NCBI GenBank assembly: GCA_001599755.1
Contig: BCHX01000004.1
Span: forward strand, 2,728,001 to 2,792,000
DNA length: 64,000 bases
Reading direction: 5' to 3'
Source: Gliomastix tumulicola
Lineage: Eukaryota > Ascomycota > Sordariomycetes > Hypocreales > Bionectriaceae
Shown here: piece after piece, positions 12,654 to 24,413 of the stretch
How the letters are laid out: each line of letters opens with the position of its first letter
Numbering within the stretch: the first letter of the stretch is position 1
The notes under the pieces: generated by a model
Databases searched by the model: none
Told to the model about the DNA's origin: nothing
The model's input: the letters and a program-made list of their open reading frames with translations, nothing else
Made by a program: the position numbers and the translations under genes

Positions 12654-13413
12654 TCAGAATTTTTTTCAATATTGTTTTTATCGAGATCGGTGTTTATCCG
12701 ATGACGCGCTCTCCGAGCCGTCGCCAACGTTTTACTCTGACGATGGGAACTGCTTTTTCATGACGGGATGGGGAACCATTCACACATGGGAGGAGAGGAT
12801 TCATTTGTCACACAGACGACTCTACGTCGTCGAACCACGACCATTATACGTTTATTTGTCACCGGTTGGCATTGGGCAGCTTGCAGTTTCGATACAAGAC
12901 TACCTACTTACTATTAGAGAAGTCCTGGGGGCATACTGGAAATGAACAATGAGATCTAAGACGATCTAACCCGCTCACCCTCCCGTCCGTCCCCTTCTCC
13001 CTCCCAGCGCGCGACGGGCCTGCCCCCCGAGAGTCAACCTGGGCTCCGTGAAATTCTTTTCTGTCTTTTTCTCCCTGCCTCCGGTCACCGGCCGGCCATT
13101 GCGGTTGGACCAGCGGAAACTCAATTCGAGGTTTGGGGCCTGGAAGCCCTAGAGATGGCTTGGGACTAAGAAGAACGAAGCGATGCTTGTCCCCAATGTT
13201 TTGCCAACGGGGCTAGTTTCGGCGGCGGCTGGTAGGGTATGGGACAGGACAGGACAGGGCCTCTCTCGCCTGTTTTTGAGTACTAAGTACGTACTTACTC
13301 GTGTGAGTTGGTCGGTCGGTGGCTTGGAGGTACCCCCGTTACGAGACAAAATTGACGGACCCATTGGAACCTCTTAGCTTCGACTCTTGGAAACATATCC
13401 AGGTGTCCCGTAT

Positions 13414-13439
13414 CCACACACACACACACTCACACACAC
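13414..13439. repeat. (CA)n microsatellite
   Basis: An interrupted dinucleotide CA run in intergenic DNA. No further function is apparent. Confidence 0.85.
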
Positions 13440-14770
13440 CCATCGAATGAAGCAGCAAGTCTGGCGCCATGGATCAAATGTCATGCGTCGAAGTCTCGTA
13501 GCTTCGTCTCCCGTAAACGCCCTTCCACCCGAGGTCAGCCGTTGGGTTCTTCTTGTCACCACTCCTTCGGCAGCATGTCCGGTGCTGCGCAAAGTTCCCG
13601 GACAAATGGCCTTCGGGCCCGTGGGCTGAGAGTGACCCTCCCCCCTCCTTTCCCACCCCCTCAAAATACCGTCGCGTGTTGTAGAAGGGGTCTAAAACTC
13701 CACGGGGTCAAGTATTGGGGTGCAAAAGGTAGAGAGGGACGAGGATGGTGGAGATGAGAGTAAAAGTAGTAGTTTCCTATGGTGAAGCATAAAAACTTGG
13801 ATTTAGTGGTTGCGCTATCAAGGCGGTGAGAGTTTCTCTCTCTCTCCCAAGTTCTAGATGCGCCTGGTGTATTGTGCCAAACAGGCCGTCCGTCGCCCTG
13901 CGTTCCATCTGAGTCAGGAGATTGACCGCCCCCCTCCCCGGAGAACACAAATACACCGGGCGGGAGAAGCCAAGACTGCATGACACCATCGTCATGGGAC
14001 GGAGAGCAAAATGCGAGACAACCCGCCCGGATCGGTGGTATGTCGGTATATGGCCCGAAGCCCGGGGGGGGAGGAGGAGGAGGAGCACGTTGCGAAAGGT
14101 GTCCCGACTTTCTCCGCGATCAGCAAGGCTGCCCCCACGTTTTTGCCCGGGGGGCGGGCGCGTCGCGCTGACGAGGGATACCCATGGGACCGCCCGCTTT
14201 CTTCGAAATGGAAACGGGGGGGGGGGACGACTCTGGGGTTCCCTTTTTCCGTGGTACAAAAGCCTGGGGCGCTTTTCGTCAGACTTCGGGTGCGTGAGAT
14301 TTCGAGTCCGAGTTCGAATCAGCCCACCTAGTGTTGCACAGCATGAAGGGGGGTCCGGGGGCGGGGTGTGAGACCTGAGCTCGGTGAGTGAGAGGGTCTG
14401 AGAAGGTTGAACAGTCAGAGCCTCAGGATATGATTAAATTGATGGGTTGAGAGGAGAGAACCCAAAGTGATTAGGAGGGTAGAGAGAGGGTCGCATCAGA
14501 TCGTCAAGTAGATCGTAATGGGCCGTCTTGCCCAGTGAGGGTTCGGCATACCTCATGCCGCATTTCATAATCATACATGCAAGGCCAGCCGCCTCGACAA
14601 ACCACATTACCAATACAACATGCCCCGCCGGCCCTCGCAGTGCTCCTGCAAACAATAAAATCAAACACGCTGGTTCCAACTTTGCTCCTGGTCCATCCCT
14701 GGTCGTGAGCGACACACAGGTGGACGACACTTGTGCATCACGCACATAACGGGTTTAGGCAGCACTCCAA

Positions 14771-14914
14771 TCGTCCTCGGTTGGAGATATATAGCCAACC
14801 GGCTGATCCTACCTCACCTCGTCCATGGCTGGAGGTATATATCCAACCGGCTGATCCTACTTCACCTCGTCCTTGGCTGGTGGTATATAGCCAACCGGCT
14901 GATCCTACATCACC
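14771..14914. repeat. Three-copy 48-bp minisatellite
   Basis: Three head-to-tail 48-bp units occupy 14771-14818, 14819-14866 and 14867-14914, differing at only a few bases. Each holds a core ending in CCAACCGGCTGATCCTAC. In the first copy CGGTTGG and CCAACCG flank a 10-base AT-rich spacer, forming a 7-bp inverted repeat; it is weaker in the other two. The unit is a multiple of three, so frames stay open through it. The minus-strand stop codon of the Zn2Cys6 gene (14905-14907) lies in the third copy. Confidence 0.93.
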
Positions 14915-16238
14915 GCCTCGCTATTTACCTTCTCGGTTAGGTCAACATTTGTCGGCTTGGGCTCAAGCTCCGTTGCTCTGGTGCCAGTTATGCTTTCCAG
15001 AAGTTCTTTGAACTGCTGCTCCAGAGTGTTCAACCGCGAGACAGTCGTCTCCAGTTGTGCCTTCAGGTTGGCATTCTCGTCCTTGAGTAAGGGCAGCTCG
15101 TTGACGTATGAGGCCCGGAAGTTGTCCATCTCGTCGATCCAATCGCGATCCTGCAGCTCGAGCTGATGTTGGGTAAGGAGGCCGAAGGTCGGTTCCAGGT
15201 GAGCGACCTGCTGAGGCGCATCGGGAGGGGCGCCATCACCAGTGGACGTGGTGATGGGTGTGTGGTCGTCGGGCCCTCCGCCGGGCTGAACCTGCCGGGG
15301 CTCAGCACTCCACGAGGGCTGGCGTCCCGACACCTCGAAGTTGTCACCACCGGATATGCTTGAGAAGGGTCGCTTCTTGCTCGCATCATCGCCGTTCTGA
15401 CTCTGACGTGGACGGTCGTTGAATAAGCTGCTCAGATCCTCGTGAGAGAGGGGGCCCTCCGTCTCAAGCTTGTGTTCGATGCTGTGGATACGGTCTGCGA
15501 GTTCTTTGATATACCTGTATCCCTGATGTTAGCACTGGATGGGTCGAATGGGCGTGGAGAGATGTGCTTGTCATACCCCTTACTGGGACCCCTCTTCTGG
15601 GGCACGCGGCTGAACAAACACCTGATGGATGACCGAGCACAGCTTGAACACGGGGCCTCGCCCGAGTCTGTCGTCGCGTCACACTTAATCTTTTTCCGCC
15701 GGCACTCGTCGCATGCGCGAGAGACCTTGGACCGCTTCCTAGGTGGGATGCCGTCGGGCATGAAATGGGACTGCAGCGCTCCCTGAACATTCACGGGAAG
15801 GCCGTGTGCTACCATCTGGTCGGCTGTTGGCGCTTCTTGGATATACTGGTGTTGGTGGTCATGCTCGTGCTCTGGCGGCGGGAGCATATTCCTCAGATTT
15901 GCTTCGTCCACGTTCATGTTCGGATCCGTTTGCATCATCGGTGTTCCGGCTAGTCCGTGGCCTAGCTGGGCGGCGAGCTGAAGCTCTTCCAGATTCGGTG
16001 GGCGAGAGGCATGCTGCTGTGACGGGTCCTCGGACTGGTGTACGTCGGGTTGGTGTTGATCGTGCTCAACCATTGGATCTTTGTTCGCATCGTGATCTTC
16101 CAGCCCATCGGGGTGCTCTGGCCCTCTGTCCTGTCCATTCGTGTGGTAGAATGGGCCAGATTCCGTATGCTCTGCATTCGGAGATGGGTACTTGAGCTCA
16201 TCCGGACCGTCATGACTCTCATCTCTGTCGGGGCCCAT
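14905..16238 (-). CDS. Zn2Cys6 transcription factor, Rgt1-like binding domain, short C terminus
   Basis: Two exons, 16238-15577 and 15514-14905, with a 62-bp intron, give 423 residues. Residues 1-165 are acidic and His/Gln-rich. The binuclear zinc cluster is C176, C179, C186, C197, C200 and C207, followed by a linker (SRVPQKRGPSKGYIKEL) and a leucine-rich dimerisation helix. The linker resembles the Rgt1 family of sugar-responsive regulators; that relation is inferred from the motif alone. The usual fungal regulatory domain downstream is absent. A Ser/Pro/Gly-rich stretch and a predicted coiled coil (about 345-400, with ENANLKAQLETTVSRLN) follow, and the frame stops inside the third minisatellite copy. 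The gene may be truncated or rebuilt at its 3' end. It is divergent from the methyltransferase gene. Confidence 0.82.
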
Positions 16239-16988
16239 CTTTGCGACGGCACTGAGGCGGGAAGGATCTCAGGCTGGCGGCTGGTAGAAATGATCCAATC
16301 GACTAAATGTTCGGCAGCGATCACATAAAGGCGCGCGCAATCCAGAACTCGAAGGGCAATAAGGGAACGATAGCTCGGGTATCGAGTTGCGAATGAGCCC
16401 GGAGCTGTCGCACGGCGCCCTTAGGTGACTGAGGCCATCGTCAGTAAAGCTTTCGAAGCTATTTTGCATTCGAGCAATCGCGGCATGTGCGCCATAGCTG
16501 CCCGCATCGGCGATGCGCGAGAAGAAGTAACGAAGAACAACGGCATCGTGTTGGCATGTCGACTCACCACTAATTTTTTTCTCTGGCCCGGATGATGATA
16601 AATGCGACGCGACGCGTGCGGCCACGGAATAGGAAGAACTCAGCGCCCGTGGAAATTTCCTGGTGTGCAATTGCTGAGATGGCGGAGTGGAATAATTTTC
16701 TGGCGACCCTTCTCTGCGTCTTGGCTGTCTTAGTAATCAGTATTTAGGATTCAGATGATGACTAAGACCAGTCCAAAGAGGACGGAGATCCCTCTGTGGG
16801 TATTGTTGTTACTTGCTTTACCACCCGTTCAAAGCCCTCGTCTTTTACAACAGCGCGGCGAATTCAAGGAATCGACATTGCCACCTTTGTTGCTGTGAGA
16901 ATGATCTAATCTTTCAATTGTGGTGCGCGTTGAGCAATGGCATCCCGCAAAGGGGCAGCCTCGCTCACCAAAGTCACCACCACTTCTC
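16239..16988. promoter_or_regulatory. Divergent intergenic region, Zn2Cys6 factor / methyltransferase
   Basis: This 750-bp gap separates the start codons of two divergently transcribed genes, so it should contain both promoters. I see no coding potential and no motif I can assign with confidence. Confidence 0.45.
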
Positions 16989-17899
16989 ATGGATCTGCAA
17001 CAGACCCAGGCCTGGTCGTACCCCCCTGCCCTGCCTGACGACATATCTGCCATTCGCACACTCCTGGAAGAGTACAGTGACATTACTGTGGATAGTATTA
17101 ATGAGCATCTGCTCCAAATTGTGAGCGCAATGCCCCCCATCTTCGACGATATTGATCTTCCTTGCCCCTCCCCCCCAATTGCGATGATTCAACTTAACCT
17201 AACTGATGCCAGCGGGACGAGGCGTGGGCATGTGCTAGAACCCCATGCATCGGGCGCTGGAAATTCCTGAACCTCAATGACCGCCACAAGCCGCCCTACC
17301 AGCAGGTTCTCTTTCGCCTGACACTCCCCGGCTCTAGAGACTGTTTACTCGACGTGGGTTGTTGCTTGGGTCAGGTGTTACGCCAGTTCCGAGCAGATGG
17401 GGTCGATGGATCACAATTGTTTGGTACCGACCTCGAACCCAAGCTTTTCGAGATCGGCTTCACCATGTTTCGTGACAGAGACAAACTTGGTGCAACCTTC
17501 GTCGCCGGCGACATGATTGACCCGGATGACACCCGCACTCATGCATTACGAGGCAAAATCACCATCATGCATGCAGCCAGCTTCTTCCATCTTTTTAGCT
17601 GGACCCAGCAGTTATACATCGGCTCTCGTCTTGTGAGCTTCCTCAAGCCAGACACCAGAAACGGACTCATCTACGGCAGACATGTTGGTATCGTAGAGCC
17701 GCGGAGTCCCGAAGTAGACACGCGAGCGCCGTACCTTCATAACCAGCAAAGCTTTCAAAGACTCTGGGATGAAGTCGGGCTCATGACTAACACGAAGTGG
17801 ATCGCGCAAACTGAGCAGGAGGAGATCTTGACGGAAACACTCCTCGAGTCTGACAAGGGAAAGTTCGGTGTAAGTTTCATCATTTACCAAGTGTGCTAG
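16989..17899 (+). CDS. SAM-dependent methyltransferase, fungal secondary-metabolite type
   Basis: Two exons, 16989-17120 and 17213-17899, with a 92-bp intron, give 272 residues. Joining them restores the segment RDEAWACARTPCIGRWKFL that precedes the SAM-binding motif in this fungal family. Motif I is LLDVGCCLGQ at about 89-98; an acidic residue in GTDLEPKLFE probably binds the ribose, and AGDMID marks the next strand. The family includes carboxyl or hydroxyl O-methyltransferases of meroterpenoid and related pathways; the substrate here is unknown. The first ATG gives a normal N terminus with no signal peptide. Apart from the divergent transcription factor, no biosynthetic partner such as a polyketide synthase, terpene cyclase or P450 lies within the window, so a complete cluster is not present here. 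Confidence 0.85.
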
Positions 17900-18432
17900 G
17901 AATAGAAGATTGAAAAGCATTCGCAAATTCTGGGCGCCTAACCATGATGCCATTGAAGGCGTCCACCAGCTTATTTTTGGAGGTTCCCTTGATGCCCGTC
18001 CGCTGTGGGATAAGCCTGTCGGGTCAATGTCGGGTGACGAATCCAGGCGCTAGAGGGCGCATTGCAGTGGATTCGTTGCAGATGCCCCTCGCTGATAAGG
18101 GAACTGGAACCGCAGCAAAGGTCGGACGTGTAACACGGAAGGTAATACTGCCTTGCGATTCTCATCGCCGACCTCTTGCCGGGTCAAGTGCAAGAACTTC
18201 CGCTTCCCACCACGGCGACGGGAGGCATCGTATGCCTATTCTACAGTGCTAGCAGTGATCAAAGACGACTTGATGATATCCTGGCCTCTTCTCGACCGCC
18301 CCTCCTCCCAATTGCCCGAAGTACACGCCCATTCCAATCTTCGATGCCCCGTCGAGCCGAATACACGAATACGAGTCGCATCTACGAAGAAGTGATGATT
18401 CCTTTGTCGAGGGATATGACCAGTACGACAAG
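17900..18432. other. Intergenic region upstream of PAN2
   Basis: This 533-bp stretch lies between the methyltransferase stop and the PAN2 start, both genes on the plus strand. Short overlapping frames show no conserved content. It presumably contains the methyltransferase 3' end and the PAN2 promoter. Confidence 0.45.
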
Positions 18433-21400
18433 ATGGATGGAGACTGGGACGAGGTTCGTGACTGCTGTCGCCCGCGGAACCAGTCAATTGGGTGTCCGAC
18501 TGTCCGCTGACACGCTGTGCGCCGCCTCATCAGATCACCCGGGTGCCATTCCCTCCGCCGGGCGTCCACGCCATGCCAACCCCCGTCACGACGATGATCT
18601 TCGACACGTCGCAAGAGCTCTTGTGGACGGGGAATGACTACGTATGATATGCGCCTGCCCCCCCCTTCGAGACAACGTCCGACCTCTGACATAGCGGCTA
18701 GGGGCGCGTTACATCATTCTACGGATCCGAGCTCCAGAAGTACACGTCCTTCAAGGCACACTCGACAGTCGACGGGCCCGTGCGCCAGATACTGGTCAAT
18801 GAGAGGGGAGTGATAGCCCTGGGATCGAAGGACGTCCACATGGCCTTTCGAACAGGCCCTACCATTTGGCATGCGCGGTAGGCAGAGCAAGTTCCCCGAC
18901 AAGACCGGGCCGGCTGACAGAAGCTGAGGAGGGCAGACAAGACGATATGACAGACCTGCGGTGTATGAGCTACACTTCTAAGGGAACGTTGGAGATCATC
19001 GTCGCTGGGTTGCAGGATACCATGCTTGTTATCGACCTCTTTAAAGGAGAGGTCATCAAGACGGTGAGGTCGTCGAGGCACGGGGATCCGCATAGTACTG
19101 ACTGTTGCACACAAGGTTCCTACAGAGTATCATTACACGAGCATGAGGCGGGGACGGTACATATGCGCTGCTACTGACGGCGGGACTGTCCATCTCCTGG
19201 ATCCGGTCAGTCTCGCTGTCGTCAGGACGTGGAACGCACATTCGGCGCTGATCAATGATATGGATGCGCAACACGACTTTATTGTCACCTGTGGCTTCTC
19301 CTTGCGGCAAGGTCAAAGCTACGTCCTCGACCCATTCTTAAACGTCTTCGACATTAAGACCATGTCATCCATGCCCCCTATTCCTTTTCCAGCTGGAGCG
19401 GCGTACGTTCGCATGCATCCGAGGATGGTCACGACGAGCATAGTAGTCTCGCAGGGCGGCCAGATGCATATAGTGGATCTGATGAACCCGAATACCAGCA
19501 ATGTTCGTCAAGCAAACGTCATGTCGTATCTCAGCATGTTCGAGATCGCGCCATCTGGAGAGGCGATGGCTCTCACAGACGTTGAGTGTCATATTCATCT
19601 ATGGGGAACGCCTTCAAAAACTCACTTCGTCGAGCTTCCCACGCCGATCGAATCGGCAGACACGGAGGAAACAGCACCTGCTCCCATGGAGTGGTCGGAC
19701 GATTTGTGAGTAGCTTCGAACAGCACTTCAGGCGTGCGTGTTGCCAGTCGCTAATTTCCGACAGCTCTTTCAACTCCATCGGCATGCCCTTTTATCGAGA
19801 TACACTTGCGTCAGCGTGGCCTGATCTTGTAAGCGACGTTGGCGCTCCTCCAGTCAAACTTGATCCCCAGTTCCTCGCAGGTCTAAAATCGGCAGATTTT
19901 GGACTCTATGGTCGAAACACTCGTGGCTTGCGTAGGAACCAAGCCGAGGAGACCCGTGATGCCGAGAGCGATGCCAACTCTGGTCTCAAAGCCCCTAAGT
20001 TTCTCAGCGAGAAGGCTCGAGAGTCGGCGAAAGTCAAGGACACGAAGGTGGAGGAACTCATAAGCCCTATCGGTGACTTGGCCATCGATGTTAAGAAGTC
20101 CGAGGTGCCAGTCATGTATCGCAATGTGGAGATCAAGTACAGCAAGTTTGGGGTTGATGACTTCGATTTTGGGTAAGCCAGCACCTACTGACAGTTGCTT
20201 GACCTTGAGCTAACGGAGACCTAGATTCTACAACAAGACACGTTATTCGGGTCTTGAAATCCACATTGCGAACTCATATGCCAATCCGCTTCTCCAACTC
20301 TTTCACTTCACCCCTCTAGTTCGAAATCTGGCTCTGCAGCACACAGCCACGGCATGCATCAACGACACCTGTTTGTTGTGCGAACTGGGCTTCTTGTTTG
20401 ACATGTTACAAAAGGCTGAGGGCTCCATCTGCCAGGCTACCAACATGTTGAAGACGCTGAGCAACCATCCGCAAGGTATGTTTGTCGCCTTACGCCACTC
20501 AAGCAAAGTAGTCAACGTCAGGCCTGACCAATTCAGCTGCTCCCCTTGGCCTCTTGGAGGAGGACCCCCACGGGTCTTCACTCAACATCATGCTCCAGGG
20601 ACTCACGCGTTTTCTATGTGAGAGGATTGTCCATGATTTTAAGTCAATGGCACCGGTTTCGCCAGTGATGGAACAGGTATGCCCAGTTGCGCCCTACCAC
20701 ACTTGAAGATCGAAACAGAAGCTAAAACAACATGGCACAGGTTCTCGCCACGGTGGCCACGAGCTCTATCAAGTGTATGAATTGTCAAAGCGAGTACACC
20801 AGACCTGGATCAACATTTGTCAATGATTTGCTGTACCCATCCATTGTGCGTCTACACCCTGTTTCTTGCCAATGAGATAAGTCGTCCGGAATAGAGCTGA
20901 CCATTTGAGTAGAAGGGGCCTGGGCGCAATTCAAAGACGCCTAGAATAACCTTTTCACAAGTGCTGAAGAACAGTGTTGAACGAGAGACGACATCCAAGG
21001 GCTGGTGCAGCCGGTGTCAGCGCTACCAGACGATTGCAACCAGAAAAGCCGTGCATAGTATACCGGCGGTCCTGATGCTGAATACCGCTATTACAAACCA
21101 GGAGCATAGAATGCTCTGGTCCACGCCGGGATGGCTCCCTGAGGAGATCGGTATCATTGTTGAGCGAGGACAGTTCTATTGCTACGAGGGAGAGGACTTG
21201 AAATTGCACATCCAACGAGGGTTCCACAACATCACCGTTTACTCCCTGATCGGTATGGCTGTGAACATTGAGAGTGGCCAAACACAGAAATCGCATCTTG
21301 TGTCCATGATCAACGGTAGGTCTTCGCAAGCAAACACTCCAAACAGATACGCCTGAACTAACGGATATTAGTTTCTCACGCCGAACCGCATCCGCCAGGT

Positions 21401-22497
21401 TACAGTCAATGGCACTTGTTCAATGACTTCCTCGTCCGTTCAGTCAACCCAGAGGAAGCGCTCACATTTAACGCGTCGTGGAAAGCTCCCTCTGTTGTGA
21501 GCTATCAAATCAAGGAGGCCAACAACAAGATCGACACCGAGTGGAGGAGACACCTGGATATCTCTCTCCTGTACCAGGATTTCAAGTAAGTTCGTTGTCG
21601 CCATTCAAGCACGCATCGTCTAATTCTCTACCTAGCCAAAACTACGATCCTAGCATGAGGACGTATCGAACTTTGAACCCCGAGTATGAACACCCCGGAC
21701 CTGGCACCATCATTGCACTCGACACCGAGTTTGTTGCTGTGCGCCAACCGGAGATTGAGATGAACTCGGACGGCGAGCGAGAGACAATACGGCCCATTGT
21801 CTACGCGCTGGCTCGAGTGTCCGTTGTCAGGGGGCAGGGAGACCTCGAGGGACAGCCATTTATCGACGACTATATTGCGATACGGGAGCCTATCGTCGAT
21901 TATTTGACGTCGTACTCGGGTATCACACAGCAGGATCTCGACCCCAGGATATCACCGCACAGCCTTCTTCCCCTGAAGCTAGCGTACAAAAAGCTTTGGA
22001 TCTTGCTCAATCTGGGCTGCAGGTTCCTGGGTCATGGTCTGAAGCAGGATTTCCGTGTCATCAACATCCACGTCCCGAAGTCGCAGGTGATCGACACCAT
22101 CGACTTGCTATTCCTAAAGTCTCGTCTAAGAAAGCTATCGCTCGCTTTCTTGGCGTGGTATCTGTTGAAGGAGGACATCCAGATGGAGACACACGATTCG
22201 ATCGAAGACTCTCGGACGGCTCTCAAACTCTACAGAAAATATCTGGAGTATGAAGATGCCGGTGTCCTGGAGGCGATGTTACAGGACATATACCGAGCAG
22301 GGCGGGAGGTCAACTTCAAGCCTCCGAGGAGGGACGATCATGGGATACAGAGGGGCGACACGCCTCCTCTGCCTACAGATCTCGGCATGGGTCCTACGAC
22401 GCCGCGCAACAAATCTTCACTGCACACTGCAGGTTCGGGCACCCCGTTTGGAGGAGTACCCAGTTGGACACCGGGGAAGGGGTCGCCGATGAGGTAA
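18433..22497 (+). CDS. PAN2: PAN2, catalytic subunit of the Pan2-Pan3 poly(A) nuclease
   Basis: Twelve exons (18433-18453, 18534-18641, 18702-18877, 18937-19063, 19116-19705, 19765-20172, 20225-20475, 20537-20676, 20741-20845, 20913-21315, 21372-21585, 21636-22497) join in phase to 1134 residues, the normal size. The start MDGDWDE followed by VPFPPPGVHAMPTP matches the family. An N-terminal WD40 propeller leads to the linker that holds Pan3 (WSDDFSFNSIGMPFY), then a catalytically dead ubiquitin-hydrolase-like domain, then a DEDD 3'-5' exonuclease. Visible active-site elements are D877 and E879 in ALDTEF, the Asp in GHGLKQDF and the Asp in HDSIEDSRTALKLY. The enzyme trims poly(A) tails in the cytoplasm as the first step of mRNA decay. 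Pan3 is not in the window. Confidence 0.96.
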
Positions 22498-22810
22498 GGG
22501 TTCAGTTGTATAAGAAAGAGTACCTACTATATAAACCGTACATGAAAAAGCCGGTCTACTGGCGGCCTAAAACATTCCGAGACTTCAACCTTGGTTCTTT
22601 TGTACATACTAGATAGCGTGTCTCGTTGCCGAACAATAATATGTTTCTTCTTATGACTATCGTGTGACACTATTAACGGTAAGAGCTCACCATCTTTCGT
22701 CTCGTTATCGTTGGGTCTAGACACTCCCGCTGCCGTTGCGAAAACCCGTAAGCTGCTCTCCCTCGATCGCCGACCCTGGTGACTGCACAAGTCTAGGATA
22801 GATAGATGCA

Positions 22811-22865
<55 letters not shown>

Positions 22866-23239
22866 AGTATGCACACAACGAACACATGATCCAACGGCAA
22901 TGGTCCTAAACATGCTGCGAAGCTTTCCCCGGACTCTGAACTGAAGGACACCTTTCAAACGCCAGCCGGTAACACACCACAAGCCGCGAAGCCACGGCCT
23001 CGAGAACGATGCTGCTCCTCCTCCTCCTACTACTCCTTCCCCCCCCCCCTTTTTTTTTTCCGTGCTTGCCGACAAGCTCGGCAAAAAAAAGTTGATCTTA
23101 GACATGACAAAACATGCGGGAAATGGCGGCTTTGGAATTCTCACCGTCCCGGAGCGGGTCGAAGGGCGAGCGTCGCAGCGTGCGTGATCTTGCGCCGCTT
23201 CCTCTCGGGCCTCTCCCCCGCCTTGGCGGACGGGCTGCG
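22498..23239. other. Convergent intergenic region with CT microsatellite
   Basis: The region lies between the convergent 3' ends of PAN2 and the CK2 beta gene and should contain both terminators. It holds a 52-bp nearly pure CT tract at 22810-22861 and a C/T homopolymer patch near 23040-23060. No gene is apparent. Confidence 0.5.
22810..22861. repeat. (CT)n microsatellite
   Basis: About 26 dinucleotide units with one interruption near the left end. It lies between two convergent gene ends. Confidence 0.95.
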
Positions 23240-24413
23240 CTAAAGCTCGGACTCGGCGCCGTTGGTGGACAGCGCCATGGGACTGCCGTTCTGGCGTTGC
23301 CGCTGCCGTAGGCGGGTGCTGCCGGGGACGCGGCGCCGGGAGGTGGTGGAGGTGGTGTTGTTGTTGTTGTTATTGTTGCCGGCGCGGCCGTTGAGGTTCA
23401 TGGACTCCTCGTCGTCCGAGTCCGGGTTCTGCTCCGCGTAGAGGCGCGCCTCGTCCAGGTCCTTGATGTCGTCGGGCCGCTCGCGCAGCCACTGCATCCG
23501 CGGGCCGGATCGGGCGCGCTCGGACACGCGGAAGCCGTATATCTTGGGCTCGTATATGCGGCCGGCGCCCAGGCCGGGAGCGATGTTCTTTTCGTAGAAG
23601 CCGTTGAGCGTGGGTTCGCTCGCGACGACGCGGGAGAGGGAGTTGGAGAGGACCTCGCTGCCGCGCCGGGTGAGGTCGTAGTCGGGGAATGTGAGGAGGA
23701 ACAGGGCGCCGAAGGTGCGGCCGAAGAAGGCGCCGTCCACCGTCTGGAACCGGCTGTTGGGCGGCACATAGACGTCGAGGCACGACGGGCAGAAGAGCTT
23801 GACCGTGTCTTCGCCGGGTATATCTGACAGGCCCACGGGTAACGTCCGGGCCTGGTCGCAGTTCGTCCGCGGGCACGCGCCGAAGTGGCCGAGCTCGTAC
23901 TTCTCGCTCATCTGCTGTATGCCCGCGCGCGAGCAGATGAAGCGCTGGTGGATCAGGCCGTAGAGCATCTCGGCCGAGGATTCGATCACTGATAGGTCGC
24001 TCGCCATTCTGCTGTGATGCCTCCTCTCCCCCAGCGGTTGCCGCTGCTCTGCCCCTTCTCCGAGGACCGATTCGTCCTCGTCTTCTTCCTCTTCCTCCTC
24101 CTCTTCGTCATCTTCGGGCTCGACATCGAGAATCATCTGTGTGGCGGGGTCAGCAGGCGTATTTCAAAAACGGCGGGGTTGGGTTGGCAAAAAGAATAGC
24201 CAGAGCATTGGTCCCGTTCGGAACTCATGCTGAGCGGGGAGTCAAGGGCCGTACCTCGAGTGCCTCCTTGTACATGGCGACCTGAGTCTGTAACCCCGTG
24301 AGGTTGAAGTCATCCTCGATGAACTCCTCGGAGACTTCTGCGAAATACTCGTGTCCTATCAGAGAGCAGAAGCTCGAGATCCAGGACTCTGGAACTCCCG
24401 AGGAGGAGGACAT
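23240..24413 (-). CDS. Casein kinase II regulatory (beta) subunit
   Basis: Two exons, 24413-24255 and 24136-23240, give 351 residues. The N terminus (VPESWISSFCSLIGHEYF) and the NLTGL and YGLIHQRFI segments are CK2-beta signatures. The zinc ribbon that makes the dimer interface is formed by CPRTNC and CPSC, and DGAFFGRTF follows. Compared with animal CK2 beta there is an acidic insert of about 30 residues after LDVEPEDD, rich in Glu and Asp, as in fungal homologues, and a long C-terminal tail with a run of seven asparagines encoded by a GTT-rich repeat. The subunit assembles and steers the constitutive Ser/Thr kinase CK2 in nucleus and cytoplasm. The gene is convergent with PAN2 and divergent from the JmjC gene. 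Confidence 0.95.

Larger units (their letters stand above)
12109..14770. other. Gene-free region between copper-fist and Zn2Cys6 genes
   Basis: No credible coding region. The left end is the probable 3' untranslated region of the copper-fist gene. Other content is compositionally extreme: (GCGG)n at 12628-12653, (CA)n at 13414-13439, G-runs at about 14050-14080 and 14214-14228, and CT-rich patches. The 48-bp minisatellite begins at its right edge. None of the short frames on the minus strand looks like a missing C-terminal part of the neighbouring transcription factor. Confidence 0.5.

Noticed and set aside
14300..14325. GTTCGAATC resembling a tRNA B-box
   Set aside because: No A-box at the proper distance and no acceptor or T-stem pairing.
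18878..18936. Earlier splice acceptors for PAN2 intron 3 (after GCTGACAG or GACAGAAG)
   Set aside because: Both put a TGA stop in frame. The acceptor ending at 18936 keeps the frame and the conserved MTDLRCMS segment.
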